Of a stretch of DNA of 64,000 bases, positions 17,962 through 26,960 are shown in pieces. The position numbers were made by a program, and so were the translations under genes. Positions within the stretch are counted from its first letter, which is position 1. Each line of letters begins with the position of its first letter. Source of the stretch: Paenibacillus amylolyticus (GTDB lineage: Bacteria > Bacillota > Bacilli > Paenibacillales > Paenibacillaceae); the NCBI RefSeq assembly GCF_003719335.1, contig NZ_RIAS01000008.1, forward strand, positions 62,001 to 126,000. The letters run 5' to 3'. The notes under the pieces were generated by a model. It saw only the letters and a program-made list of their open reading frames with translations. It was not told where the DNA came from and ran no database searches.

Positions 17962-19386
17962 TTAGCAGTCGAAGTAGAGGCTGTACTCATGCGGATGAAT
18001 GCGGATTGCAACAGCTTTAGCTTCATCACGTTTGAGATTGATATAGTTATCGATGAATTCTTTGGTGAATACGCCGCCTTCAGTCAAGAACTCATTGTCA
18101 GCTGCAAGTGCATCAAGTGCTTCTTCGAGGGAAGCCGGTACACTGCGGATGTTTTCTTTGTCTGCATCAGACAGGTCATAAATGTTTTTGTCCAGTGGAC
18201 CGTATCCAAGCTCAGTTGGATTGATTTTGCGTTTGATTCCATCCAGACCAGCCATCAACATTGCAGAGAATGCCAAGTAAGGGTTAGCTGTGGAGTCTGG
18301 TGTACGGAACTCGATACGGCAGCCTTTAGGAGTTACAGCCGCTACCGGGATACGCACAGCTGCGGAACGGTTACCTTTGGAGTAAACCAAATTAACCGGT
18401 GCTTCATAACCAGGAACCAGACGTTTGAACGAGTTCGTGCTTGGGTTCGTCAAAGCGATCAGTGCTGGAGCGTGGTACAAGATACCTCCGATGTAGTGCA
18501 GAGCCATTTCGCTCAGGTTAGCATAACCACCTTTGTCATAGAACAATGGGGAATCGCCATCGAAGATGGATTGGTGAACGTGCATTCCGCTTCCGTTATC
18601 ACCAAACAACGGTTTTGGCATGAATGTTGCTACTTTGCCATATTGACGTGCCGTATTGTGCACGATGTATTTGTATACAAGCAGGTTATCTGCTGTTTTC
18701 TTCAACGTATCAAAACGGAAGTTGATTTCAGCTTGACCGGCAGTTGCTACTTCATGGTGATGACGCTCGATGGACAAACCGGCTTCTTCCAACAAACGAC
18801 ACATTTCGCTGCGGATATCTTGTTGAGTATCCACTGGAGCTACTGGAACATATCCACCTTTAGTACGAACTTTAAAGCCCAGGTTACCGCCTTCTTCTTT
18901 GCGGTTTGTGTTCCATGATGCTTCTTCGGAATCTACGAAATAAGAAGAGCTGTTCGTTCCGCTCTCATAACGAACATCGTCAAAGATGAAGAACTCGGAC
19001 TCTGGTGCGAAGAACGCTGCAGTACCTACGCCGCTCTCTTTCAGGAAAGCTTCAGCTTTCACTGCGATGCTGCGGGGATCACGCTCATAACGCTCGCCAT
19101 CCGGTGTGAAAATGTCACACATAACATTCAATGTAGGGTGTGCAGTGAACGGATCGACATAAGTCGCTTCAGGGTCAGGCATCATAACCATATCGGACTC
19201 TTCAATACCACGGAAACCTTGGATAGAAGAACCATCAAACGCTACTCCATTTACGAACGTGTCTGCATCAACAGCCGAAGCTGGCAAAGAGATGTGATGC
19301 GCACGACCAGCCAAATCTACAAAACGAAAATCTACCCACTCGATGTTGTTCTCTTGAATTGATTTCAATACGTTTTCAACCGACAT
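17962..19386 (-). CDS. glnA: Type I glutamine synthetase, GSI-beta-like
   Basis: 474 residues. Makes glutamine from glutamate, ammonia and ATP as a dodecamer. Motifs: DGSSIQGF, FFAPESEFFIFD, HHHEVATAGQAEINFRFD, KPLFGDNGSGMHVHQS, and NRSAAVRIP. The length, the EGGNLGFK-KGGYVPVAPVD insertion and the loop DKNIYDLSD with Tyr near 403 match the proteobacterial GSI-beta type rather than the shorter GSI-alpha enzyme of Bacillus glnRA. No glnR gene adjoins. ATG at 19386 after GGGAGGACGAATAC. A GlnR/TnrA box lies upstream at 19526-19542. Confidence 0.93.
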   Translation of the reverse strand: MSVENVLKSIQENNIEWVDFRFVDLAGRAHHISLPASAVDADTFVNGVAFDGSSIQGFRGIEESDMVMMPDPEATYVDPFTAHPTLNVMCDIFTPDGERYERDPRSIAVKAEAFLKESGVGTAAFFAPESEFFIFDDVRYESGTNSSSYFVDSEEASWNTNRKEEGGNLGFKVRTKGGYVPVAPVDTQQDIRSEMCRLLEEAGLSIERHHHEVATAGQAEINFRFDTLKKTADNLLVYKYIVHNTARQYGKVATFMPKPLFGDNGSGMHVHQSIFDGDSPLFYDKGGYANLSEMALHYIGGILYHAPALIALTNPSTNSFKRLVPGYEAPVNLVYSKGNRSAAVRIPVAAVTPKGCRIEFRTPDSTANPYLAFSAMLMAGLDGIKRKINPTELGYGPLDKNIYDLSDADKENIRSVPASLEEALDALAADNEFLTEGGVFTKEFIDNYINLKRDEAKAVAIRIHPHEYSLYFDC

Positions 19387-19467
19387 GTATTCGTCCTCCC
19401 AAATATTCCGAACATTAAACAACCCCACGAAGAAAATGTCTATATATTCGAATTTTTTTCTGTCGTC

Positions 19468-19497
19468 ATTATAAATTCTGAAACATAACATCGTCAA
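19468..19497 (-). promoter_or_regulatory. glnA promoter
   Basis: Minus strand TTGACG (19492-19497), 18-bp spacer, TATAAT (19468-19473). Consensus -10 box about 80 bases before the start codon. Confidence 0.65.
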
Positions 19498-19525
19498 TAC
19501 TTATGTGAGGTATTTTTTGCGAGCA

Positions 19526-19542
19526 TGTAAGGTATACTTACA
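19526..19542. promoter_or_regulatory. GlnR/TnrA box
   Basis: TGTAAGGTATACTTACA fits TGTNA-N7-TNACA exactly. Its centre is about 73 bases upstream of the predicted glnA start point, which would suit activation or a remote repressor site better than promoter occlusion. Confidence 0.7.
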
Positions 19543-19710
19543 CTCTATAATATTTAAAAATACATATAACAACGTTAATTATTTATATTTGACCGATTTA
19601 ATGCGGTGAAGCAACCCTGAAAATAGCCTAAATCATGGAAAAACATGACATCATAAATGTTTCTTATCACCTTTGATTAATAAATATGTTCATCTATGCA
19701 AAATAGACGA

Positions 19711-19770
19711 AAAACCGGACATCTACCCAAATTGTTCACAAGGAACAAATCTGGATAGATGTCCGGTTTT
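19711..19770 (-). terminator. Terminator downstream of aroF
   Basis: Perfect 15-bp arms AAAACCGGACATCTA (19711-19725) and complement (19756-19770), with a further inner stem. The outer A/T tracts allow either direction; aroF ends 30 bases before it on the minus strand. Confidence 0.8.
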
Positions 19771-19799
19771 GACTCTTCAAATCTGGATATCCGTGTTAA

Positions 19800-20864
19800 T
19801 TATACACCTACACGTGCCGGAAAAAATGCAGCAGGCTGTTTAGCTGTGTTAAATGTTTTGCCCACAATAGGAGCTAGTTTCTCCAGATCTTGTAGCAGGT
19901 TCGCAAACTGGTCAGGGAACAGAGACTGCACACCATCGCCAGTCATAGAGTTATCGGGATCTGTGTGCATCTCAATAATCAAGCCGTTAGCTCCTGCGGC
20001 TACCGAGGCTTTGGTCATTGGTTCTACCAATTCACGGCGTCCTGTACCATGGCTCGGGTCAGAAATGACTGGCAGATGGCTCAGAGACTGCAATACAGGG
20101 ATCGCTGAAAGATCTAGTGTATTCCGTGTATAGGATTCGAACGTACGGATACCACGTTCACATAACATCACATTCGGATTGCCACCAGCAAGAATGTACT
20201 CCGCTGCATTAAGCAATTCATCGTATGTCGCACTGAATCCGCGCTTCAACAATACCGGTTTGCCGCACTCACCCAGCTTACGTAACAAGTCGAAGTTCTG
20301 CATGTTACGTGTACCCACCTGCAGAATATCCGCATACTCTGCGCAAATATCTACGTATTCAGGCGTCATGACTTCCGTAATCGTCAATAGATTATGCTTC
20401 TGGCCCGCTTCCGCCATCATGATCAAACCTTCTACACCCGTTCCTTGGAAGCTATACGGTCCCGTACGTGGTTTGAAGGCACCTCCACGAAGAACCTGAC
20501 CACCCGCCGCTTTCACAAGGCCAGCAATTTCATCAATTTGTGCTGCAGATTCAACCGCACAAGGCCCGCCCATAACGACAAGCTCTTTTCCGCCGATATC
20601 TACACCTTTGATCGAAATTACGGTATCTTCCGGATGGAAGTCACGACTTGCTAATTTGTAAGATTTCGAAATCTTCACCACGTTCTCTACGCCCTTCATT
20701 TGGCGCAGGTGTTCTTGCATTTTAGGTTCCACTTTACCAATTAATCCAATGATGGTGCGGTCCTCTCCGCGGGATACATGTGCCTGCAGCCCTTCCTTTT
20801 CAATCACACTAACGATATCTTGAATCTGGTCCTCCGAGGTAGCTTTGCCTGCAATTACGATCAT
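19800..20864 (-). CDS. aroF: 3-deoxy-7-phosphoheptulonate (DAHP) synthase
   Basis: 354 residues. First step of the shikimate pathway, from PEP and erythrose 4-phosphate. N-terminal ferredoxin-like regulatory domain (about 1-70) as in Thermotoga DAHP synthase, then the KDPS-like barrel: VVMGGPCAVES, RGGAFKPRTGPYSFQG, QVGTRNMQNFDLL, LKRGF, SDPSHGTGRR. The start at 20864 gives the family N-terminus MIVIAGK; the ATG at 20876 sits directly on the GGAAGG ribosome site. Feedback by aromatic amino acids through the N-terminal domain is likely. Confidence 0.92.
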   Translation of the reverse strand: MIVIAGKATSEDQIQDIVSVIEKEGLQAHVSRGEDRTIIGLIGKVEPKMQEHLRQMKGVENVVKISKSYKLASRDFHPEDTVISIKGVDIGGKELVVMGGPCAVESAAQIDEIAGLVKAAGGQVLRGGAFKPRTGPYSFQGTGVEGLIMMAEAGQKHNLLTITEVMTPEYVDICAEYADILQVGTRNMQNFDLLRKLGECGKPVLLKRGFSATYDELLNAAEYILAGGNPNVMLCERGIRTFESYTRNTLDLSAIPVLQSLSHLPVISDPSHGTGRRELVEPMTKASVAAGANGLIIEMHTDPDNSMTGDGVQSLFPDQFANLLQDLEKLAPIVGKTFNTAKQPAAFFPARVGV

Positions 20865-20995
20865 AAATTGTCCCATCCTTCCTTGTATAAGAGCACTCGT
20901 TTATTTCGTGCGTCTGATTGTCTTGTGGTTCGTATCCCAAAAATCCTGTCGCACTTAAACGCTTGTTCGCTTTTAAGCTTTTAATCACTAAAGTA

Positions 20996-21024
20996 AATGT
21001 AACACAGTTTCTTCCTATCGTCAA
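20996..21024 (-). promoter_or_regulatory. aroF promoter
   Basis: Minus strand TTGACG (21019-21024), 17-bp spacer, TACATT (20996-21001). It predicts a leader of about 125 bases that contains two small hairpins. Confidence 0.6.
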
Positions 21025-21082
21025 GAAGTAATCGTTATGTCCGGCACTCTCTATAGGTAAAACATAAAATGTATAGACAAAA

Positions 21083-21138
21083 AAACATCCTGCTATACCA
21101 CCTCCAAATAAAACGAGGATCTGCACAGCAGGATGTTT
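21083..21138 (-). terminator. Terminator downstream of ispH
   Basis: 12-bp arms AAACATCCTGCT (21083-21094) and AGCAGGATGTTT (21127-21138), then TTTTTTGTC on the minus strand. The loop is long (32 bases). Confidence 0.7.
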
Positions 21139-21155
21139 CCTATTCACTTTCGAAA

Positions 21156-22166
21156 CTATGTGGTACGTGTCTTCTCTCGAACTGGAGGCAGCAACTTGCT
21201 CATATTAACGGTACGTTTGATGTCCCACGTCTCCGGCTGATCATGCTCATACTGCTCCAGATATTGAATAACTTCCTTGGTGATTGGTGTTGGAGTTGAA
21301 GCTCCTGATGTCACAGCCACTTTCTGCACACCTTTCAACCAGTCTTGTTGAATTTCAGATACGTCTGATACACGGTATGCCGTCACGCCCGCAATCTCCT
21401 CGGACACTTGTGCCAAACGATTGGAGTTGTTGCTGCGTGGATCACCTACAACAATAACAAGGTCGGCCTGCCCAGCTTGCTCTGCTACCGCTTCTTGACG
21501 TACCTGTGTAGCGAGACAGATTTCATTATGAATTTCAGCTCCTGGGAATTTCTCCAGCAACCGGCTCATAATGTGTTTGATGTCCCATTGACTCATTGTC
21601 GTCTGATTGGTAATCAAAATTTTCCCGGCAGGCACACTCAGACCTTCAATCTCTTCTTCCTTCTCAATCAGATGAACACGGTCTGGTGCAACACCAATCG
21701 CACCTTCCGGCTCCGGGTGATTCTTCTTACCAATGTAGATAATATCATAACCTTCAGCCGTCTTTTCCCGGATCAGATCATGAGTCTTCGTCACATCCGG
21801 ACATGTTGCATCCACTGTGGTAAGTCCTTTCTCCCTAGCCAGCTTGCGCACCTCCGGTGAGACACCGTGAGCCGTGAAAATGATCGTGCCACTCTCCACC
21901 TGATTCAGAATCTCCATCCGATTCGGACCGTCCAGTGTAATAATGCCCTCATCTTCAAAAGAATCTGTCACATGTTTGTTATGCACAATCATACCTAATA
22001 TATAAATAGGCCGTGGTAAATCCAGGTTGCGTGCCGCCTGACGTGCAAGCACCATGGCATCTACAACACCGTAACAGTATCCCCGCGGCGAAATTCGCAG
22101 TACTTCCACTTGGTTGCCACCCGCTTTCTTTTCGGCTGTAACGGCCGATGTAATTGCAGTCTTCAT
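21156..22166 (-). CDS. ispH: 4-hydroxy-3-methylbut-2-enyl diphosphate reductase
   Basis: 336 residues. Last step of the MEP isoprenoid pathway, a 4Fe-4S enzyme making IPP and DMAPP. The three cluster cysteines are in [20 protein letters not shown] and [11 protein letters not shown]; the proton-relay segment [10 protein letters not shown] is intact. The ribosome site AAAGG is modest. The gene follows the histidine kinase gene by 11 bases in the same direction, so it may be partly co-transcribed with the two-component system. Confidence 0.93.
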   Translation of the reverse strand: MKTAITSAVTAEKKAGGNQVEVLRISPRGYCYGVVDAMVLARQAARNLDLPRPIYILGMIVHNKHVTDSFEDEGIITLDGPNRMEILNQVESGTIIFTAHGVSPEVRKLAREKGLTTVDATCPDVTKTHDLIREKTAEGYDIIYIGKKNHPEPEGAIGVAPDRVHLIEKEEEIEGLSVPAGKILITNQTTMSQWDIKHIMSRLLEKFPGAEIHNEICLATQVRQEAVAEQAGQADLVIVVGDPRSNNSNRLAQVSEEIAGVTAYRVSDVSEIQQDWLKGVQKVAVTSGASTPTPITKEVIQYLEQYEHDQPETWDIKRTVNMSKLLPPVREKTRTT

Positions 22167-22177
22167 CTATTATACCT

Positions 22178-23638
22178 TTATTCGATAGGCGGGGCAAAGA
22201 CTACAGGCAACCAGATGATAAAAGTGGTTCCTTCTCCTCGTCTCGTTACCACTTCAACCGAGCCGTTATGCTCCTCAATGATCCATTTGGCAATGGATAA
22301 TCCAAGTCCGATGCCCGGCGTCGCACCGCGAGATTCATCTGCCCGGTAGAAACGGTCAAAGATAAACGGTACCTGATCCCGTTCCATGCCGATTCCCGTA
22401 TCACTGATCCGCAGTCCGACCTGCCCTTTGTATAACAGAGCATCCAGCGTAACCGAACCCTCTGGGGTGTATTTAAAGGCATTTTCGATAAAAATAAACA
22501 AGACTTGTTGCAGATAATCTTTGCTTCCGTTCACATAAATGCCGTTCAGAATCGACAAATCCCCTGGGAGCCAGTCGGCCTGACGATCCAGGAATTGGGC
22601 CCGGCGTGCCACTTCCTGCACTAGAATCTGCAGCGGAATAGGATTAAGCTCGATTTTCTGACCTGTATCCGCTCTGGCAAGGGATAACATATCACTGATT
22701 AGACGGCTCATACGTTTGCCTTCATCAGCCATATCCTCAATCGCTTCAATAGACATCTGCTTGATCGTTTCTTCATCCAGATTCGGACGGTCATTTCCCT
22801 CTTGATCCCACAGCTTTTTCAGGAAATCAACATTCCCTCGAATCGTCGTCAGCGGTGTCCGCAGCTCATGGGAAGCATCAGATACGAAACGTCGTTGCGC
22901 TGCATTCGTCTCTTCGAGCCCACGGAAAGACAGCTCCGTTCGCTCCAGCATGTTATTTACCGTTTCAATCAGACGACCGATCTCATCCTTCGGCCCCGAA
23001 TACTGAATACGCACACTAAGATCGTCTCCAGACTGAATTTGATTAGCGGCATCAATCACATTAACCAGCGGCCGCATGGACTTACGGGCCAGAATCAAAC
23101 CGGATGTAATGGCAAGCGCCATAGCTACAAGCCACCCAAACACAAGGATATTCCGCAATGCCTCCAGCAAACGCTCCTGTGAACTGACATTAGCACCGAC
23201 CTGAAGTAGCCCCCTGATGTCATTGGTTCCCTGAAGTGACAGGGCTTGTTGATTCACAAGAAAAGGAATGCCCTCCACGACCATTTTAGTTATCCCTATT
23301 TCTTCACGTATATTGTGAATCTTGGCAATAGGAAAAGAAATTCCGGATTTAACTAAATTGTCCGAACGCTTATAAGATCCACTCTGATAATCGACCAACT
23401 GAATATAAATTTGAGCTTCTTGAAGTTGACTCTCTGCAAAAGGCTCCAGGTCCAGCGTCTGTGATAGCGGATTAACTCCAATCTGCTGCGTGATTCTCAA
23501 GCTCTTTTCTCTTAACTGCTGTTCTACTTCGTTGTACGTATTGAAATAGACAAACGCATAAATGACCACACCCCAAAAGATCAGCACGGCTGCCAGTATA
23601 CCCGAGTACCATGCGGTTAGTCTCAACCGAATGGACAT
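22178..23638 (-). CDS. Sensor histidine kinase (HAMP, HisKA, HATPase)
   Basis: 486 residues. Two membrane helices (about 10-32 and 170-190) frame an extracytoplasmic sensor of about 135 residues; then HAMP, HisKA with phospho-His in SHELRTPLTTIRGN, and HATPase with N box NAFKYTP, G1 DTGIGM and G2 GLGLSIAK. Start ATG at 23638 is preceded by GAGGTG inside the regulator's last codons. Partner of the OmpR-type regulator upstream. The location beside htrA suggests a role like Bacillus CssRS, sensing secretion or envelope stress (inference). Confidence 0.88.
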   Translation of the reverse strand: MSIRLRLTAWYSGILAAVLIFWGVVIYAFVYFNTYNEVEQQLREKSLRITQQIGVNPLSQTLDLEPFAESQLQEAQIYIQLVDYQSGSYKRSDNLVKSGISFPIAKIHNIREEIGITKMVVEGIPFLVNQQALSLQGTNDIRGLLQVGANVSSQERLLEALRNILVFGWLVAMALAITSGLILARKSMRPLVNVIDAANQIQSGDDLSVRIQYSGPKDEIGRLIETVNNMLERTELSFRGLEETNAAQRRFVSDASHELRTPLTTIRGNVDFLKKLWDQEGNDRPNLDEETIKQMSIEAIEDMADEGKRMSRLISDMLSLARADTGQKIELNPIPLQILVQEVARRAQFLDRQADWLPGDLSILNGIYVNGSKDYLQQVLFIFIENAFKYTPEGSVTLDALLYKGQVGLRISDTGIGMERDQVPFIFDRFYRADESRGATPGIGLGLSIAKWIIEEHNGSVEVVTRRGEGTTFIIWLPVVFAPPIE

Positions 23639-23639
23639 G

Positions 23640-24329
23640 TTACGAGTCACCTCTTAAGATGTAGCCGGCTCCCCGGATGGTTTGAATCAGACGTTTGCCC
23701 CCATGCTCTTCCGTTTTCTGCCTGAGCATCGCAATATAAACCTCCAGCACATTAGACTCTCCGCTGTAGTCATAACCCCAGATTTTGTCCATAATCAGAT
23801 CACGGGAAAGCACACGTCTCGGATTCTGCATGAATAGGTTTAACAATTCAAACTCTTTTGCAGTCAATTCCAGCCGTTTGCCATCTCGGAGCACTTCACG
23901 TGAATCATTATCCAGAATAATATCTTCATACACCAGGCGATTATCCACCACGCTGGAGATATCCGCTTTACGGCGCAACAAAGCCCGGACACGAGCAAGC
24001 AATTCCTCCAGTGCAAACGGCTTCACCAAATAATCGTCAGCACCGGTATCCAGTCCAGTCACCCTGCTTTGAACCTCATCTTTTGCGGTCAGCATCAGAA
24101 CAGGCACTTTACTCCCCGCTTCTCTAAGTCTGCGGCATACCTCAAAACCGTCAATCTGTGGCATCATGACATCAAGCACCACGATGTCAGGCTCTTTATC
24201 CATCAACTTACTGAGTCCCTCTGCTCCGTTGGAAGCCGTCTGTACCTCATATCCTTCAAATGCTAGGCCTCGGCGCAGCATAGACACAATTTTCTCGTCG
24301 TCATCTACAATCAAGATCGTTGAGCGCAT
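23640..24329 (-). CDS. OmpR/PhoB-family response regulator
   Basis: 229 residues. Receiver domain (acidic pocket DDDEK, phosphoacceptor Asp in VVLDVMMPQIDG, Lys in VKPFALEEL) and winged-helix effector domain (about 130-225, ending RLIQTIRGAGYILRG). RBS AAAGGAGAAAGACC. Its stop lies only one base before the kinase start, so they are translationally coupled. A direct repeat of the type bound by this family sits upstream of htrA (26216-26233). Confidence 0.9.
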   Translation of the reverse strand: MRSTILIVDDDEKIVSMLRRGLAFEGYEVQTASNGAEGLSKLMDKEPDIVVLDVMMPQIDGFEVCRRLREAGSKVPVLMLTAKDEVQSRVTGLDTGADDYLVKPFALEELLARVRALLRRKADISSVVDNRLVYEDIILDNDSREVLRDGKRLELTAKEFELLNLFMQNPRRVLSRDLIMDKIWGYDYSGESNVLEVYIAMLRQKTEEHGGKRLIQTIRGAGYILRGDS

Positions 24330-24450
24330 GGTCTTTCTCCTTTACCCTATCGTTGTATACTCATTGTAACAGGCCAAAGCCCGATTCGCATCTTCTCCAT
24401 ATTAGAGAAGCCGTGCAGCATAATAAAGAATAGAAGCTTCGTGCAAAAAA

Positions 24451-24476
24451 AACGGAAGGGGCTACACCCTTCCGTT
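24451..24476 (-). terminator. Terminator downstream of htrA
   Basis: AACGGAAGGG, loop, CCCTTCCGTT; followed on the minus strand by a run of T. Insulates htrA from the downstream regulator gene. Confidence 0.8.
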
Positions 24477-24501
24477 CCTATTCTTCATCTCTTTGCTGTA
24501 G

Positions 24502-26148
24502 TTATTGTTGCTGTGTTTGTGTTGTATCGTAATCATACTTGTTGCCAATCTTTACTTTCACATCAATCTTCTTGCCGTCACGCACAACATTCAACGTAAT
24601 CTCTCCGCCGACTTTCTGAGTCTTGATAAAGTCGATCAGATCCTGGCTTGTTGCTTTTGGAGTACCATTTACGCCAGTGATGATATCATACGGTCTCAGA
24701 TCAGACTGGTAAGCTGGCGATTGATATACCGTGCTTGCAACAACCGAACCTTCTGTAATATTTGTTCCCATTTGTTTAGCCACTTCTGGAGTGAGGTTCA
24801 TCAGAGAAGCACCGATAAACGGTACAGGTTCTTTCGGAACATCTTTGTTCTCTTTCAGATATTTCACCGCTTCCGAGATGACACTGGATGGGATTGCAAA
24901 ACCAATACCTTGAGCATCCGCACTTACAGCAACGTTCATACCGATAACTTCTCCATTCAGATTCAGCAACGGACCACCCGAGTTACCCGGGTTAATCGAA
25001 GCATCTGTTTGCAACAAGTGGCTGTATTCCCGTGTTTTACCTGTTTCTTGATCCGGAATGCTGATTGTACGTTCTTTGGCACTAAGAACACCTGCAGTTA
25101 CGGTATGTTCAAAACCTTCCGGGTTACCGATGGCTACAAGCCATTCACCAACTTGTGTGCTACCCGAGTTGCCGAGCGGTGCTACAGGGAAATCTTTATC
25201 TCCGCTATTTTTCTCAATTTTCAACACGGCAAGGTCAAGATCAAAACTGCTTCCGAGCAATTTAGCTTCATATGGCTTGCTATTGTTCTCAAGTGTTACC
25301 TGAATGACATCTGCACCTTGAACAACGTGCTGGTTCGTCAGTATATAACCTTCTTTGTCAAAAATAAATCCGGAACCGATCCCCATGGGTACGAGCTGAT
25401 TGTTAGCTTGAGGCTGTTGTTGACCTTGTTCTTGTTGTTGATTCCCACTAGGTCCACCAAGTCCGCCACCGAAGAAATATTGATACAAAGGATCGTTTGT
25501 ATTCGCTCCACCTTGTCCAGAACCACGTGTGGACTGTTTCGCCAGCGTTTCAATTTTCACGACAGCCGGGCTTGCCTGTTTCACCACAGAGGATACATCC
25601 TCTTTACCTGTTGGCAACAAAGATGCTGTCACATTGTTGACTCCACCTGTATTGCTTGGTGTTTCCTGAGCAGATTCTGTTCCAGAATTCGTCAATGCGG
25701 CCTGTGGTGTAAACATGTTCGTTCTATCCGCTGTATACATCAGCACAGTAATCACTAGCATACCGGCGATAAAGGAGAACAGAAGGGATCTCACAGAAGA
25801 CCGAGGTCTGCGGCTGTTATAGTTCCAGTTACCATTGTTGTTATTTCCATTCCCTTGGCCTCCGCCATGACCTGAACCGTCGCCACCAGAGATTCTGCCC
25901 GTTTGACCAGAGGCATCATGACTATGGAAAGAAGGTACAGGTTTTACTGGATCTGGTCTTGTAATCTCCACATTTCCTTCTTGCCTTGAACCATTGCCAC
26001 TAGCTGTATCTTCCTGACTTACGGACTGGAAAGGACCGTAAGAATAATAATACGAGGAGTCATCATTTCCGGCAGGATTGCGGTTTTCAGTTTGATTTGT
26101 TTCCTTTTCCTCATCTTGTCGATTTGATCTATAATTACGTTCGTCCAT
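24502..26148 (-). CDS. htrA: HtrA-like membrane-anchored serine protease with PDZ domain
   Basis: 548 residues. Long disordered cytoplasmic N-terminus (about 115 residues, Gly/Asn-rich), one membrane helix (SLLFSFIAGMLVITVLMYTA), trypsin-like domain with the triad His (NQHVVQG), Asp (DLDLAVLKI) and Ser (GNSGGPLLN), then one PDZ domain (about 430-530) and a Gln-rich tail. Degrades misfolded proteins outside the membrane. RBS GGGAGGTAGAGAGGC. Own promoter region with an 11-bp-phased repeat; the two-component genes lie downstream in the same direction. Confidence 0.92.
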   Translation of the reverse strand: MDERNYRSNRQDEEKETNQTENRNPAGNDDSSYYYSYGPFQSVSQEDTASGNGSRQEGNVEITRPDPVKPVPSFHSHDASGQTGRISGGDGSGHGGGQGNGNNNNGNWNYNSRRPRSSVRSLLFSFIAGMLVITVLMYTADRTNMFTPQAALTNSGTESAQETPSNTGGVNNVTASLLPTGKEDVSSVVKQASPAVVKIETLAKQSTRGSGQGGANTNDPLYQYFFGGGLGGPSGNQQQEQGQQQPQANNQLVPMGIGSGFIFDKEGYILTNQHVVQGADVIQVTLENNSKPYEAKLLGSSFDLDLAVLKIEKNSGDKDFPVAPLGNSGSTQVGEWLVAIGNPEGFEHTVTAGVLSAKERTISIPDQETGKTREYSHLLQTDASINPGNSGGPLLNLNGEVIGMNVAVSADAQGIGFAIPSSVISEAVKYLKENKDVPKEPVPFIGASLMNLTPEVAKQMGTNITEGSVVASTVYQSPAYQSDLRPYDIITGVNGTPKATSQDLIDFIKTQKVGGEITLNVVRDGKKIDVKVKIGNKYDYDTTQTQQQ

Positions 26149-26215
26149 GCCTCTCTACCTCCCAATCTCTTATTTGCAAGAGATATTCTTTAACTGTCCT
26201 TATTTTGTACTTTGA

Positions 26216-26233
26216 ACCTTAATCGTACCTTAA
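26216..26233 (-). promoter_or_regulatory. Direct repeat upstream of htrA, candidate OmpR-type regulator site
   Basis: On the minus strand TTAAGGT-ACGA-TTAAGGT: two identical heptamers with an 11-bp period, the classical spacing for PhoB/OmpR winged-helix proteins. The first copy occupies the -35 position relative to a TACAAA at about 17 bp. Confidence 0.55.
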
Positions 26234-26303
26234 AAACAATTAAAAAGGAGATAAAAGCATGCAATAATTGCTGTTTTTTCCCGTCATAGCAACATTTTCA
26301 GCC

Positions 26304-26960
26304 CTATTTCTTCACCCAGCCCTGTCGATGAGCATAAATAGCGAGCTGCGTCCGATCATCCATCTCACATTTCATCAGCAGGTTACTCACATGTGTTTTA
26401 ACGGTTTTAATACTGATATGTAATTCTTCTCCGATATCTTTGTTGGTTTTCCCTTCAGCAATAAGTAGTAGCACTTCCTTCTCCCGATCCGTAAGTCCGG
26501 ATTCACTTTCCCTCGCCGTCCGCTGCCGAATTCCTCGCGTTAACGCCTGTGACACATCCCCCGTCATCACGGGCATGCCTCTGTTAGCACCTTGAAGAGC
26601 ATAGATCAGTTCTTCGGCAGATACCGTTTTCAGCACATAACTAACTGCTCCCGCCTCAATCGCTTGAACAACAAGATCATCTTCAAGAAAACTGGTAAGC
26701 ATGACAATCTTCATACCCGGAAATTCAGACATAATGGCTTGCGTAGCCTCAGCTCCGTTCATCACCGGCATCATCAGATCCATCAGAATCAGGTCTGGCA
26801 TTTCCGAATCCTTCATCTCTCGTAGCTGATCCAGTGCATGTTGCCCGTTTCCCGCTTCTGCCATCACATGGAACGTAGGCTCCAGCATGAGATAAGTCTT
26901 CAAGCCCATTCGTACCATGTCGTGGTCATCCACAATCATTACGTTTACTTTGCCATTCAT
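26304..26960 (-). CDS. liaR: LiaR/VraR-family response regulator
   Basis: 218 residues. Receiver (DDH, phosphoacceptor in LILMDLMMPVMNG, Lys in YVLKTVSAEEL) plus LuxR helix-turn-helix (LTDREKEVLLLIAEGKTNKD, about 150). Third gene of the run liaF-liaS-liaR; its start overlaps the kinase stop by four bases. LiaFSR responds to lipid-II-cycle antibiotics and membrane stress in Bacillota. Confidence 0.92.
   Translation of the reverse strand: MNGKVNVMIVDDHDMVRMGLKTYLMLEPTFHVMAEAGNGQHALDQLREMKDSEMPDLILMDLMMPVMNGAEATQAIMSEFPGMKIVMLTSFLEDDLVVQAIEAGAVSYVLKTVSAEELIYALQGANRGMPVMTGDVSQALTRGIRQRTARESESGLTDREKEVLLLIAEGKTNKDIGEELHISIKTVKTHVSNLLMKCEMDDRTQLAIYAHRQGWVKK

Noticed and set aside
17926-18918. 330-codon plus-strand ORF opposite glnA
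   Set aside because: Antisense shadow of a conserved enzyme gene; no recognisable domain.
24505-25758. 417-codon plus-strand ORF opposite htrA
   Set aside because: Cys/Phe/Arg-rich composition typical of an antisense frame; htrA explains the region.
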